A stretch of 64,000 bases of DNA from the NCBI RefSeq assembly GCF_001649575.2, contig NC_051431.1, positions 1,653,352 through 1,717,351 on the forward strand, written 5' to 3'. Position 1 is the first letter of the stretch. Every line of letters starts with the position of its first letter. The notes beneath the pieces are model-generated. The model did not search any database. It worked only from the letters and a program-made list of their open reading frames with translations, and had not been told where the DNA came from. The position numbers were made by a program, and so were the translations under genes. Below, in pieces: positions 40,391 to 52,700 of the stretch. This DNA is from Kryptolebias marmoratus (Eukaryota; Chordata; Actinopteri; Cyprinodontiformes; Rivulidae).

Positions 40391-41812
40391 TAAATGCACA
40401 CATTTGAGTCAAACTGATTTTCATGGCTCCGGTTGTTCGATCAGTGTTTTAAATGAGAGGTCAGCAGTTTGTGTCGTTTAAACTCAGCTCATGTTTCCCA
40501 TCCATTCGTCTCTGCTTTTTATAACACGGTGACAGGTCGGGGTAAAAGAAAAAAAGGTCTTGGTATGAAAAAACATTGCAGTAAAGTTGTTTTTAGTAAT
40601 GTTGCAGTGAGGCACATCTGTGTGTGTTGATGAAATGACATGGCTGATGGCCTGCTGCCCAGACTGGAAACCTAAACACAAAGCGAGGACAAAAGGAAGG
40701 GGCAGATGGGCACGGAGGCAGAGAAAGGGTGGGTTAACTGCTGACGCCATGTTTAAATACAGCCAGGACACGCCGAGGTCACTCCTGTCCTGTTAGACGC
40801 TCACAGATGTCCAGTGTGGAGTCAGCAGCACCTCCGGGCAACATTAAAGCAGTTTTACGTGATCAATATCCATTTCCCTCTCTGCTTCTTCCTCTTCTTT
40901 CCCATTAAATCTCCATCTGTCGCTCCATTTTTCTTTCCTCAGACATTCTTCTGTCCGTTCTGCTCGTTTTCCAACACCAAACACTTTTTTTTCTGGTTTC
41001 ATTTCAGTGTTAATCAGGTTTGTTTGTGTCTGTTATCCAAGACATCTTCTCTTTCATTGTTTACTCTCTGGCTAAAGTTACTCTCAACTTTTTATTTTTT
41101 TTATCCATTTAGCTTTTCGACCTCTCCGCTCATGTTATCTCCTTCTCTCTTTACATTTCTCTCCTCCCTCTGTCACCCCAGTCCTGTTTGTCCCAATCAT
41201 GTGAGGTTTAAATTGAGGTTTGTTGGTTTAAAGGTGAACATTTTCAGTTAAAATCACAAAATCTCCCAGTTTAAACCCAGATCTTTCCATTTTCAGCCTT
41301 CATCTCTTTCGGTTGCTCAGTTCTTCTGATGAACCCAAATAAAATCGCTTTCAGGAGAAAGGTATCATCCTCCCGCTCTGCAGCTCTCTGCAGAGGATAA
41401 AATCGGGATGACTCTGGAGGAAAAGGTTAATGAAGCTGAGAGTAAATCTGGCTGATATCTGCAACCCGACGAGGTCATAAAAATCCAAGTTTCAGATGAC
41501 CGAAACGAGTCTCTTTCCAGGCAGGTCTGTGGCTAATGGCTGCTCTAATCTTCGAATAATGAAGATGATTTGATCAAACTTTAATGTCAGCAGAGGTAAG
41601 ATGAGATTTTAGATGTTATGTGATATTGTCCAGATTAGTTTATCTTTTCTAAATACAATCAAAGTGTCAGAGATGTCACTGACTTCTTTTGTTTCCTCAG
41701 ACCGCTGCCTGGTTTGTTTCTGCTCTGCATTACTCTTCACTCCCCCAGTAATCATTCAGTCTCTGATTTTTGGTTGTTTCTGGTCAGATCTTGTTCTGTT
41801 GTAACCAGGAGT
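40391..41812. other. Non-coding, pyrimidine-rich at 40870-41190
   Basis: A T/C-rich stretch opens a long frame of Phe/Ser/Leu, which I read as compositional. Nothing else recognised. Confidence 0.4.
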
Positions 41813-42772
41813 GGAAATTAAAAAAAATGTCCACCAGCCATAGTGGCAGGTGGACAAAANNNNNNNNNNNNNNNNNNNNNNNNNNNNNNNNNNNNNNNNN
41901 NNNNNNNNNNNNNNNNNNNNNNNNNNNNNNNNNNNNNNNNNNNNNNNNNNNNNNNNNNNNNNNNNNNNNNNNNNNNNNNNNNNNNNNNNNNNNNNNNNNN
42001 NNNNNNNNNNNNNNNNNNNNNNNNNNNNNNNNNNNNNNNNNNNNNNNNNNNNNNNNNNNNNNNNNNNNNNNNNNNNNNNNNNNNNNNNNNNNNNNNNNNN
42101 NNNNNNNNNNNNNNNNNNNNNNNNNNNNNNNNNNNNNNNNNNNNNNNNNNNNNNNNNNNNNNNNNNNNNNNNNNNNNNNNNNNNNNNNNNNNNNNNNNNN
42201 NNNNNNNNNNNNNNNNNNNNNNNNNNNNNNNNNNNNNNNNNNNNNNNNNNNNNNNNNNNNNNNNNNNNNNNNNNNNNNNNNNNNNNNNNNNNNNNNNNNN
42301 NNNNNNNNNNNNNNNNNNNNNNNNNNNNNNNNNNNNNNNNNNNNNNNNNNNNNNNNNNNNNNNNNNNNNNNNNNNNNNNNNNNNNNNNNNNNNNNNNNNN
42401 NNNNNNNNNNNNNNNNNNNNNNNNNNNNNNNNNNNNNNNNNNNNNNNNNNNNNNNNNNNNNNNNNNNNNNNNNNNNNNNNNNNNNNNNNNNNNNNNNNNN
42501 NNNNNNNNNNNNNNNNNNNNNNNNNNNNNNNNNNNNNNNNNNNNNNNNNNNNNNNNNNNNNNNNNNNNNNNNNNNNNNTGGTAAAGAGTGTCTGCTAAAC
42601 TTTTCTCCTTCTTGCATTTAGCAGCAACTCGAGCACATTGCTGCCCCCTATATGTCAGGAGGACAAATAACACCTTTTCTGTTCAAATTGCCAACCCGCC
42701 ACAGTGGCGTGTGTGTTGATCAAATTCACTAACACACTTCAAATATTTACCCGCATTTGGCCACCCCTGAAC
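41813..42772. mobile_element. Unclassified repeat around a 719-bp gap
   Basis: The left flank of the gap carries GTCCACCAGCCATAGTGGCA, and the right flank carries AACCCGCCACAGTGGCG. The ends TGAACT/AGTGG look loosely inverted (CAGGAGTGGAAATT at 41808, TTTGGCCACCCCTGAAC at 42757). I recognise the phrase as repetitive in fish but cannot name the family. Confidence 0.4.
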
Positions 42773-42944
42773 TTATCAAGCTGAGACTACCAATCTATAT
42801 ACAGAATATCCTTTATTTATCCAGGTAAAAGTCTCATTGAGGTTGGAAAACTCTTTTTCAAGAAAGACCTGGCCAAGAAAGCCACAACGACCTGAATTCC
42901 CACGGCTATTATAATGGCTATAACTATAGATATTTAAATAAAAT

Positions 42945-43060
42945 GTGGTAGTAGCTGAGAGTCATCCCTAAAATGTATTTGATCGTGTAAGACTTTGTTT
43001 AAAACTTTGGCGTACAAGGCAGTGGGCGATACTCACTCATTTAAGGAACGCTAGTTTCAA
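42945..43060. repeat. Piece of the interspersed repeat family
   Basis: GTGGTAGTAGCTGAGAGTCA, then CTTTGGCGTACAAGGCAGTG and GGCGATACTCACTCATTTAA. This is the same inverted-end family as 59.4-59.8 kb, in the reverse direction. Confidence 0.6.
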
Positions 43061-43576
43061 TTTCTACGTGCTTTCAAGTTGTTGCAATTTTTTTTTAATA
43101 TAAAAAAAACTGGCAATTTTTAACCAATTTATAATAACAAATTTATAATCCAGGGAAAGAACCAATAAATGTGTGCATCACTACAGACCAGCTGGTCCTC
43201 TTCTTCTTCTTCTTCTGCTTCCATTTCCCCTGATAAACGCGGCGACAGGAACCTCCTCTGCGTCCTACAGCAGTCTGCCTCAGCTGGCCCCGCCTCCTTC
43301 TAAGGCGGTAACTCCGCCCACAACCAGCCCACAGAAACTCTAAAAACAAGTCATTAACGTTTGAAACCAGAGAAATGGAGACTGGAGGGTTTGATGATGG
43401 TGTTTAACTAAAAGAAAAACACGAAAACACATTTTTTAAATGTTTTATTTAATTTCCTCTTTAAACTAAAGACAAAAGTAAAAAACAAAAGTTAGAGAGT
43501 TGAGACAAAACAGGAAGTGGCAATGAAAACAACCACATCCTGGCAACAGACCAATGCTGCAAACAAAAATTTAAAT

Positions 43577-43602
43577 ACACACACACACACACACACACAC
43601 AC
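43577..43602. repeat. (CA)n microsatellite
   Basis: About 13 CA units. The surrounding 43061-44070 shows nothing else recognised. Confidence 0.95.
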
Positions 43603-44079
43603 GTATTTACACATTTTTTGTTTTTTCTTAAACCACCATGAGCCATTGTTGATATAATCTGTTTCCGGTAACTCCCTGAGATGTAACTCAATTCAACCAT
43701 TTCTGACTGAAACCAGAACTAAACAAATAAAAGTATTTTTAGTTTTTTTACACAGATCATTTTCAAGATCTAAGTTATAATAAAAAGCATTAAAGTGATT
43801 TTAAATCATGATCATTATGGTTTTGGAACATTGCGATCAGATATCAGTAACAATTATTGACTTTCCTAAAAATCCTGAATGTTTTTATTCTCCTCCTTTG
43901 TGTTAAGTTTTATATATAAAACTAAACACAAAAGCTGTTTTTTCTGCTTGTAATTTGTTTTTTTTATCAACCCCCTTGTTTGTGTGTGTGACCTGATTAA
44001 AGATGGCCACCGCAGCTAATCAACATTAACCAAAGCCAAGATGTCGACAACTCAGTTAATTTCACAGATATTGAGCTCA

Positions 44080-44235
44080 AATTTGATGTGGTGGTAAATG
44101 AGAGACATTCACAAAACATATTTTGAGCATTATGACGATGTCAGCGAGAGCGTTGATGATGTTGTTTTCAAGGTTTGACCAATTCTGTCATTTCTCAACA
44201 TGATTAAATTAGTTTAAAACTCTGGCATGAAGAGC
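44080..44235. repeat. Piece of the interspersed repeat family
   Basis: AATTTGATGTGGTGGTAAAT, TTTGACCAATTCTGTCATTT and CTCAACATGATTAAATTAG, TTTAAAACTCTGGCATG. It matches the right halves at 55850 and 59700. Confidence 0.55.
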
Positions 44236-44325
44236 AGCCTGACAGTCCATTTTCTATGTTTCAGTATATTTATTTATGCAATGTTTTATCAGATTTTAGC
44301 AGCATTCTTGGCTCAGCCTCTAAAG

Positions 44326-44822
44326 AAGGGGGGTCAAACCCAGAGATGCAAGAGGGCCAAAATTAAAAATTTGGTCCTAACCAAGGGCCAATCACAATCA
44401 ATATTTATTAAAAATTACATAAATTAATTAGTTTCAGATGTATTATGTCAAATCATTCATATAGAAATATCAATGACCTTTTCCCAGTTACAGATTATAC
44501 AGAATTTAGAGCAAACAGACTTTAATGAACACAGACAAATAGATCAAACTTCAAAAAGCTCATCATTAGCAGTCATTTCTTACGCCTCACTCAGCTTTTA
44601 AATGAAGTTTTTAACATTAAAACAGATTTTTCAACAAAAACCTGATCATACAGAAATTAAAACTATATATTGTTGGCTTCTAAGTCACTGTCAGAGAAAA
44701 CTTCAGTTTTTTTAAGCAAAATAAGAATCAGACACTCGATCTGAACCAGACTAGAGGGCCGGATGAAATGTTACAGAGGGCCGGATCTGGCTCACGAGCC
44801 TTGAGTTTGACACAAGTGCTCT
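44326..44822. mobile_element. hAT-like miniature element ('GGGCCGGAT' type)
   Basis: Left end GGGGGGTCAAACCCAGAG with GCAAGAGGGCC, right end AGAGGGCCGGATCTGGC then CCTTGAGTTTGACACAAGTG. The ends are inverted (GTCAAAC / GTTTGAC) and of the type widely dispersed in fish genomes (recalled). No coding capacity. Confidence 0.55.
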
Positions 44823-44852
44823 AAAGCCTGTCTGATATGGGACTTTTGTGCG

Positions 44853-44853
44853 A

Positions 44854-44884
<31 letters not shown>

Positions 44885-44888
44885 TGTG
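44853..44888. repeat. (GT)n microsatellite
   Basis: About 17 GT units with one TATG interruption. Confidence 0.95.
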
Positions 44889-44962
44889 CATCCTGTTGGA
44901 TATTCATTAGGTTTAAATCCCATTAATGTTTAAAGCATCTCACAGTCACCTACTTACCCCCC

Positions 44963-44993
<31 letters not shown>
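44963..44993. repeat. (CA)n microsatellite
   Basis: About 15 CA units, 75 bp after the preceding GT tract and of opposite strand composition, so the two can pair. Confidence 0.95.
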
Positions 44994-44996
<3 letters not shown>

Positions 44997-45523
44997 CAGC
45001 GGCTGCAGGCCTTCCTCTCAAACGAGTGCAGGTTTTCTGCAGCCCATCATTAAAACTGCTGACACACGCAGACTTCCACAGAGGTATCATTTGTCTGAAG
45101 TTCAGCCAGCAGTGGAGGACTCTGTGTTACACCTCCACAGCGTCGCACAAGGCTGACACGCTGCACAACAACAAAATCCAGAACAAAAAGATGGTTTCAG
45201 ATTGTAAGACGAGTGCGTTGGCTGTTTCTGCTAAACCCCCGTGTATCAAACCGGAAAACATTTCACCGATTTGCATGATTGGACTCGGTGTTCCTGGTTG
45301 TGGGGAGCCTTCGGCAGGTTTTGATGATAAAATAAGAGTGCATGAAATCGGAAACAATAAACAGCAGCGAAAGGAGGAGACACTCTTCCTCCACAAACCA
45401 CCAGAAATAAACAAGCCAGGAAAGCATGTGGGCTGAAGATGGACAGGTGGGTGACTCTGCAGGGGAAAAACAACTTAATGAACTCACATTTTGTTTACCT
45501 GCTTGTTTTCTTTAAACAGCTAG

Positions 45524-45760
45524 GATTCCTCGAAGGAATGCATATCACCCACCGCCTTTCATGCCAGAGTCTTAAACTAAGATCATCTTATGATGAGAAG
45601 GGACGGAGTTACAGCAGTTTATTTTATTTTTGTGATCTCATTGCTCTAATGTATGTGTTGAAGAAGACTCTCAGCTACTTCCAAACCAAACTTCAGTTCA
45701 ATATCTGTAAAACTGTCCGAGTTATAATCAGACTCATGTCCCTTGCTTCCTATAAATAAA
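45524..45760. repeat. Copy of the interspersed repeat family
   Basis: CCTCGAAGGAATGCATATCA, CCCACCGCCTTTCATGCC, AGATCATCTTATGATGAGAA, GACTCTCAGCTACTTCC and CTGTAAAACTGTCCGAGTTA in order. It gives the 5' half of the consensus. Confidence 0.7.
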
Positions 45761-47189
45761 GCAGTGATCAACATGTTTAATTGTTCACACACACACAGCT
45801 CCTGATTCATCTTTTCCCGGCTGTACAGTAACAAGCTCCGGTGATCTGATCAGAGTCAAACACATTCACTGAAGCTCGGTGCAGGAAGCATTGCAGTTGG
45901 CACTTTTATTGAAGTCATTAATTTTCCCTGCAGGGTGTCAGGTCGAGGCTCTGAAACCGGGACGACTGCAAAGTCATCCAAGCATGAAATGAACAAGCAG
46001 CAGCAAGCTTCACTTTGTCTTCTCTTTGACTAATTTCTCTCATTCAGCCGCAGATTTGCAGCTCTCCCTCAGACGGAACAGTGACCTTTTTAAATATGGT
46101 TTATGGTGCTTTGGTACACAAGCGTGAGTGACCTACATCCCCGGGAGCACACTCACGTGTCTGTGTTGCTCTGCAGTTCTACCCTCAAAGAGTTCGCGGG
46201 CAAAAGGCTTTTTGAGCATCTGGTTGGAGAGGAGCAGCTGAAATGGAAACTTATTGGATGTAATGAAGCACAACAGTCACTTTTACTGAAACTACCTCCA
46301 AGTTTGGACGATTCTGGACGCTGTGTGTAAGATTATTGAGCTAATATGCAGTGAAGTAAAGATTGGCTCTTTTTCTACCTCTCTATTATCCATGTGATCA
46401 GCCTGGGGTCGCATTTCCTCTTGCGTCCACATCCTGGGAGGTTGGTTACAGTCCCATGAATCTTATACTTTTTAATAATCTTGTCAGCTGTGGACAGAGG
46501 AACATGAAGCTGCTTGGAGACGGAGATCTATAATCTTCACTCTGAGCTCCTCAGCAGCTCTCACCTTTACTCTCTCTGCTGCATGTTCAGTGTGGTGAAC
46601 ACAACACAACCAAACTACACAACCATAACAAACTACCCAGAGGCTGTTTGCTCCCTTTAAAGCAGCTGATTGGTTGATGAAAGCTTGAAGGATTCTGTGA
46701 TACTGATTAAGGTCAAACACTTAGTTTGAAACATGACTAGAATGTTTTGTCTCTTCAGGAAACCAACACATCTGTCTGTACCATTTTAGCACCTCTTTGT
46801 AAAGCACACAGGAACTCATTTATTTTTACTCTATCACAAACTAAAGGCATGCAGATAAACACGAGACAGTTGCTTTTAACCGAATCACTTTTCAAGAGAA
46901 ATTAAGTTTTGTTTCAGTGAGCTGTAGGAGGACCAACAGTTTTTGTCGTCACTGCGTGTGTAAAAAACTTATTAATTGGCATTTCATAATTCTACTGTAT
47001 GTGAATGTATTGTAATATAAGTGACGTAATTAATTGGATTTAAATCTGGATCTGAACTGAAATCATGATTTGGACTCGTCTTTGTACAACACACATCCTT
47101 GTGAATTAGAGCAAAATAAATAAACTTAACTGAATTAAGAGGTGTGGGAAATAATAATTTGTTAGTGTTAGAAATATGTGTTTGGGCCA
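45761..47189. other. Non-coding, nothing recognised
   Basis: No feature could be supported. Confidence 0.35.
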
Positions 47190-47305
47190 AATAGCTGTGG
47201 CAGCCATCTTAAATCATATAGGTGTACATCCAGTGATTACTTTCTGCAGGTTTCATTAAAATCCATCCTGTGGTTGATGAGATAGTTTGGTAACAGGAGA
47301 CATTA
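47190..47305. repeat. Piece of the interspersed repeat family
   Basis: AGCTGTGGCAGCCATCTTAA, GTGTACATCCAGTGATTACT, TTTCATTAAAATCCATCC and GAGATAGTTTGGTAACAG. This is the 3' half of the consensus. Confidence 0.6.
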
Positions 47306-48559
47306 TTATCCACATTTGCCGTTTATTGGTGGACAATAAAAGTGAGTTTTGTTTTTTAAGATTAAGACGTAACTTATTGGTTAAAAAGGTTTATAGTTGT
47401 CCATTTAGCACAGTGTTGGACGGAGCAGATAAACGAGGCCCAGATGTGAAGAAATGTTTCTAAAGAGACAAACTTGAGCTGTGATCCTGATTAACAGAGG
47501 CTCAAAATAATCACCGGGGTGTCAGTATCACACAAGTTAGCCTTCATTTTGGTTCCAATAACCGCCTAAAAAGCCAGTTTCCCATTCGAGAGTTCATGTG
47601 CAGAACTTCAGTATCTGATCCAGTCGTCTCATTAAAGCTTAATACGGATCGATGTCCGCATGCAGCTGATGATTGATACGTTTGAAACGAAGCAAACAAA
47701 TCAAACACAAATGGATTCCTGTCTACCGGACAGGTGAAGTAAAAAGAGCTGCAGTCGTGCAGAAATGTGCCTAAATGTGTCTGTTTTCATAGAAATAAAC
47801 AGAAATCAGTGCAGCTTTTTCATCAGGCCTGGCCAGGTTTACATTTGTGATCTATAAATATTTGTGTCAGGTTTCCTCTAGAAACCAACCTGCTTCTCTG
47901 ATGTCCTCACTTTTGTCATAAATACAGAATCAGCTGAGTAATAAAACAAAACGAGGTCCTTTCTCTTATATTCTCTTATATTTTACTAACAACCCCTTCA
48001 GAAAGCAACATTTGACAAAGGTCAGACAGAAACCAGCGTAAAAAAAACCTAATTGCTAATTTTCTAACAAAACAAAAGAATCAAAGCTCACCTCCTATAA
48101 ATATCCTTGTAGAGCTCTTTGTTTTATTTATTGTAATTAGACAAACAGACGCGTTCTAATTGTATTTTATTAACCTGTAGCTGTAAACGGAAACAGGAAG
48201 TGAGACAGATGAGAGAGCGTCTAACCTCTGCGTGTTTCCTGAGGACTGCTGTGATGACGGGTCTGAGGCGAGCTTCCACGTCTGCCATTGTGCGTCTAAT
48301 TCCTTAAATGTTTCTTTGTGATTCATGTGACGAAAACAGGAAGGCAAGAATTTCTGTGCTGTGACCCAAATAGGATGTTAATCTGGGAAAGTTGTGGAAA
48401 CCTAAAGCTGCTCTGAGGCTAGGTTTAGGGACAAACGTGAGAATATTTGTTATTCGTTTAAAATAAAATCATTTGTAGCCTTTTGATGAAACAATAGTTT
48501 ATTTTTCTACACTAAGCTTTAAAAGAACAGGTTCTCTGATGCACGGAAAGTTGGTCATG

Positions 48560-48695
48560 TTTTCGCCTGTCTGTTAGCAAAATATCATGAACCACTGTAC
48601 AAATTTTAATGAAACTTTCAGAAAGTAAACATTAGATGGAGATCTACAACTGATTACCTTCTGGAGTCAACCTGGTTCATGATGGCCTCCACTGC
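48560..48695. repeat. Piece of the interspersed repeat family, reversed
   Basis: CTGTTAGCAAAATATCATGA, ACCACTGTACAAATTTTAAT and GAAACTTTCAGAAAG: the 3' half with an internal rearrangement. 47306-48559 between shows nothing recognised. Confidence 0.5.
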
Positions 48696-48735
48696 CAACA
48701 TAAAACCTTGGTTTAAAGCAGCTGTTCACTGTAAG

Positions 48736-48900
48736 TCGGGGGCGTCAGACTCCAGGCCTTGAGGCTCCGCTGTCCTGGAAGTTTTAGGTGTTTCTGCTCC
48801 AACACACCTGATTTAAATGGTTTAATTACCTTCTCACCAAATCATCAGGTTCTCCAGAAGCTCATCCACAGGTTGTCCATTTAAAGCAGGAACACGTCTA
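48736..48900. mobile_element. Relative of the palindromic hAT-like MITE
   Basis: Contains TTTCTGCTCCAACACACCTG and CATCAGGTTCTCCAGAAG, similar to the MITE at 27986 but diverged, with the right arm (AGCAGGAACACGTCTAAAAC) poorly paired. It directly abuts the element at 48913. Confidence 0.55.
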
Positions 48901-48912
48901 AAACCTGCAGAG

Positions 48913-49787
48913 CAGGGCCGTAGCCAGGCTTTAACCAGTCATTCTCCCCCTGCACATCAGTTACAATGAAGACCAAAACTGAATTAAAATAGAAGCATTT
49001 ATTTAAAACAAGTGGCTTGAATGTGTATATGACATGTATTTGTGTGTGTTTGTAAATCCATGGGGATCAGCCTCATCTGAAGCAACAGAGGACTCAGGGC
49101 ACAACCATGATGACTCACTNNNNNNNNNNNNNNNNNNNNNNNNNNNNNNNNNNNNNNNNNNNNNNNNNNNNNNNNNNNNNNNNNNNNNNNNNNNNNNNNN
49201 NNNNNNNNNNNNNNNNNNNNNNNNNNNNNNNNNNNNNNNNNNNNNNNNNNNNNNNNNNNNNNNNNNNNNNNNNNNNNNNNNNNNNNNNNNNNNNNNNNNN
49301 NNNNNNNNNNNNNNNNNNNNNNNNNNNNNNNNNNNNNNNNNNNNNNNNNNNNNNNNNNNNNNNNNNNNNNNNNNNNNNNNNNNNNNNNNNNNNNNNNNNN
49401 NNNNNNNNNNNNNNNNNNNNNNNNNNNNNNNNNNNNNNNNNNNNNNNNNNNNNNNNNNNNNNNNNNNNNNNNNNNNNNNNNNNNNNNNNNNNNNNNNNNN
49501 NNNNNNNNNNNNNNNNNNNNNNNNNNNNNNNNNNNNNNNNNNNNNNNNNNNNNNNNNNNNNNNNNNNNNNNNNNNNNNNNNNNNNNNNNNNNNNNNNNNN
49601 NNNNTCGTAGACATTGAGTTTGGCTGCAGCTGCACACAGTTGCAGCGCCTCCTACAGGAAACTGGTGGAGCTACGCAGAGAACCACGCCGTTCAAAAGCC
49701 TTGTTTGGATTCATGTTTTTATAATCTACACAGCAGAGAAACACTGAGGTCCGGACCTCGGGGTCCTCAGTGGGAGCTACGGCCCTG
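48913..49787. mobile_element. Inverted-ended DNA transposon containing an assembly gap
   Basis: Left end CAGGGCCGTAGCCAGG and right end GAGCTACGGCCCTG are inverted repeats. The flanks CCTGCAGAG and CCTGCAGGA share seven bases, a possible target duplication of hAT type. The 485-bp gap (49120-49604) hides the centre. Part of its right half (49631-49688) is duplicated at the very start of the window. A 14-bp perfect palindrome, GAGGTCCGGACCTC, lies at 49746-49759. Confidence 0.65.
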
Positions 49788-52700
49788 CCTGCAGGAGAGC
49801 GACCCCCCGAGAAGCTGTAAGTGCTGTGGTTAGTTTCAGGGACCTCCTGGGAGACAGAATCGGTCTCATCTCGTCTCTGTTTGTTGCACTCAGCCACATG
49901 TAAACATAAACAGGTGAGGCGGCCACATGATGACAGCGTGGACCTGAGAGCTTCAGTCTGATGACTCGGCAGCTGAAGAGGAGCTGGAGGCTGTAATCAT
50001 GCGGTCCCTCTGCTGCTCTCAGCAGTCATCTTGTCTAACATCCAGCGCAGTGACAGACGCCGTGTTCGGGCTGCGCCACAACAACACATCCTGTCCCGGT
50101 TATTATTTTCTCTGACATTATGCTTCTGTTTGTCGAAGTGTGGCCGGTCATTTTCTCACTGGTGACCCGTTGTGGAAAAAACTCTGACACACTAAGAGTT
50201 TCATTTGTTGTTTTACACAGAATACCGTCTAAGAAAACCCCAAAACAAAACAAACACTGGGGTTTTATATAGACACCTACTAAAATAATCAGAATTTACC
50301 TGGCTCATACTATGAAGGCTGTAAATATGAGCAGTATGTAAACGTTAAACACTCGATTCTTATTTAATTACATAAAACATAAAAGATCTAATAGAGACAA
50401 CACGACGTTCTGTCGCTGCAGCCATGATGGAAAAACAGGAGTAAGAAAAGTTTGCTGAAGCCAGTAACTCGAAATCTGCTGAGTCACTGGTTGTCATGGT
50501 GATTCCCGCCTTGTTTTGAAGAGGGCGGAGCCACACACAGCTGCGCTTTATGCAGGCAGAAGCAGAGAGAAAAGCCTGAGACTGACGGTCGCAGTTTGAA
50601 AACTACGAATCATTTCAATAATTATTGAACACAGAAGCGTCTGGTCATCACTCTTTTAAACTTATTTGTGTCTGCTGTGTTTTATTTAGAAGAAACGACA
50701 AGTTAAACAGATGTTATAAACCTCTGAGCTTGGAGACAATAGAAGTCAAGGAGTGTTTGGGTTCTGAGTCTGGGGGGATTTGAGAAAAATGAGAAAATAC
50801 TGACATTTTGATATAAAAATTCTATAAGAAGTGTGAAGTTTGTGGAAACAAGAAGAGTCTGCATAAAGTTTTGACAACTCAGAAGTTACAGCCTCATGAT
50901 GTCACACTAAAAAACTGAACAAGTAAATCTCAAACTGTGAAATTTGTATAAAAACTTAAAAATATCAAAGTTCAGCCATGTAAAGTCCAACTTTCTTTGA
51001 CCCATTTAAACTTTTGAACCTCATGTAGCCTAAATCTGATTGTAATCTATGGTGACATTTCTCTTTTTTTTTTTTAAATAAATTAGCTTTTTGCCAAATG
51101 GCAAACTGGTACCACATATTTGGATGTATTTTCAAACCTGTGTAAAGATCAGTGAATTCAAAACTAAGCTGAAAACTAAAAATTTGTTCATTTTATTAAA
51201 GCCAAATCAGCAACTTAAGCAATTTTAGGCTCAATTCAGTAGTTTTGGTTTTGATAAACATCTGAATAAAAACATTATAGTTTTGTGCTTTCTAATGTTA
51301 ATCAGGAATATCAGGTGTAAAACGAAGACATGACTTTGCTCATAACCTTCAGTATACATAAATTTTGTGTTTCAGGTTGATTTTTAACTCATATACGCTC
51401 GAGTTTTGCTGCATGAGTCAGACATGCGGTGTTTAGGAATTTTAACTGGTTATTAAAATGAAAGTGACCTTCTCCGGTCTGTTAACATAATGTTCAGGAC
51501 ATAAGACGAGTGATTATGTAAGCCTACAGATGGAGGAGGGGAGCAGGATGGGAGCTCACCTTGAGCTCAGATATGAAGACGTGCGCTCTCAGCTGAAAGT
51601 TAGGCAGGTCGGCAGAGTCTCAGAAAAAACAAAACATGAAATAGGAAAAGATATATTTTCATACTCAGCTACACAAACGCAACGAGTGCATGAGTCATCC
51701 AGCACATTTTAATGTGCTGAGAGTGGCGTGGTGTTTAATTTAAACAATGTAATGGAAAAGTAATGGTGTGTAAAATGGACATTTTTTGATAGAAATGCTT
51801 TTTTTAAACATTGAAAGTTGGGACTCAAACAAAAACCTTTGACTATTCTTCTTAGTTTTTTTGCATCTTAAATGTGATAAAACCCTTTTCTTTACTTTAA
51901 AAAAAAAAGATTTACGTGAGGACTTTTCAGACAACCTTTAGCTGCTTATTGCATAAAATAGTCCCAATATTTCCCATAAAGAACAAAATGTTTGTTTACC
52001 AAGAGATGAACTCTGAGCTTGTTATTATAAAGCATGTTTTGCACAACACGGTTTGTGACATTTAATTTCTCAAGCAAGGCACTAAGACAGACTTCAGTTA
52101 CACTTGGCATCTCCCTTCCTCATGTGGGTTAAATAATTATACAGCGAAGAAGCCGGCAGGCAGGCTGAGAATTTACTCCCAGGGTTTTAAGGTAAAGAGC
52201 TGTGAGACGTCTGTCTCCTGAACGGGGACGGGAAAAAACGATGAGCTGACGGCGTTGTGCACACACAAACACAGGTTTTAAATACGGGCATTTTAACAAT
52301 GACCTTGTCAAGTGAAACTGTTTGTATGGTAAACATCTGACAAATGTGTAATCTGTTATTACACACCTCTGACATCACGTCTTTACCTTCATTTCACTTC
52401 GGAAGAAAATTGTTGTTTTTCTTTTAAAATTCTCCACATTTCTGCACATGTGCAGAAGCCAGCAGTGTTTCAGATTTGTGTTTTGAACCTTTAACTATAA
52501 GTGGAACTTTTTCTGCGTATGAGGAACATTGTGAGTATGTTGCATCGTTGCACATCTTTAACTGGATAAAGGGAGTGTCTCGTTGGGCTGTGACTGTTAG
52601 CAAACATCATTCATGAGTGAGCATCCAAAACATCTCGTAACATCTCAATTTTGGCCATTGTAAATGAAAACATCTAGGATTTACTGTCTGAAGTAACATG

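Noticed and set aside
40814..41251. 145-codon Phe/Ser-rich frame
   Set aside because: Arises from a T/C-rich tract and has no family features.
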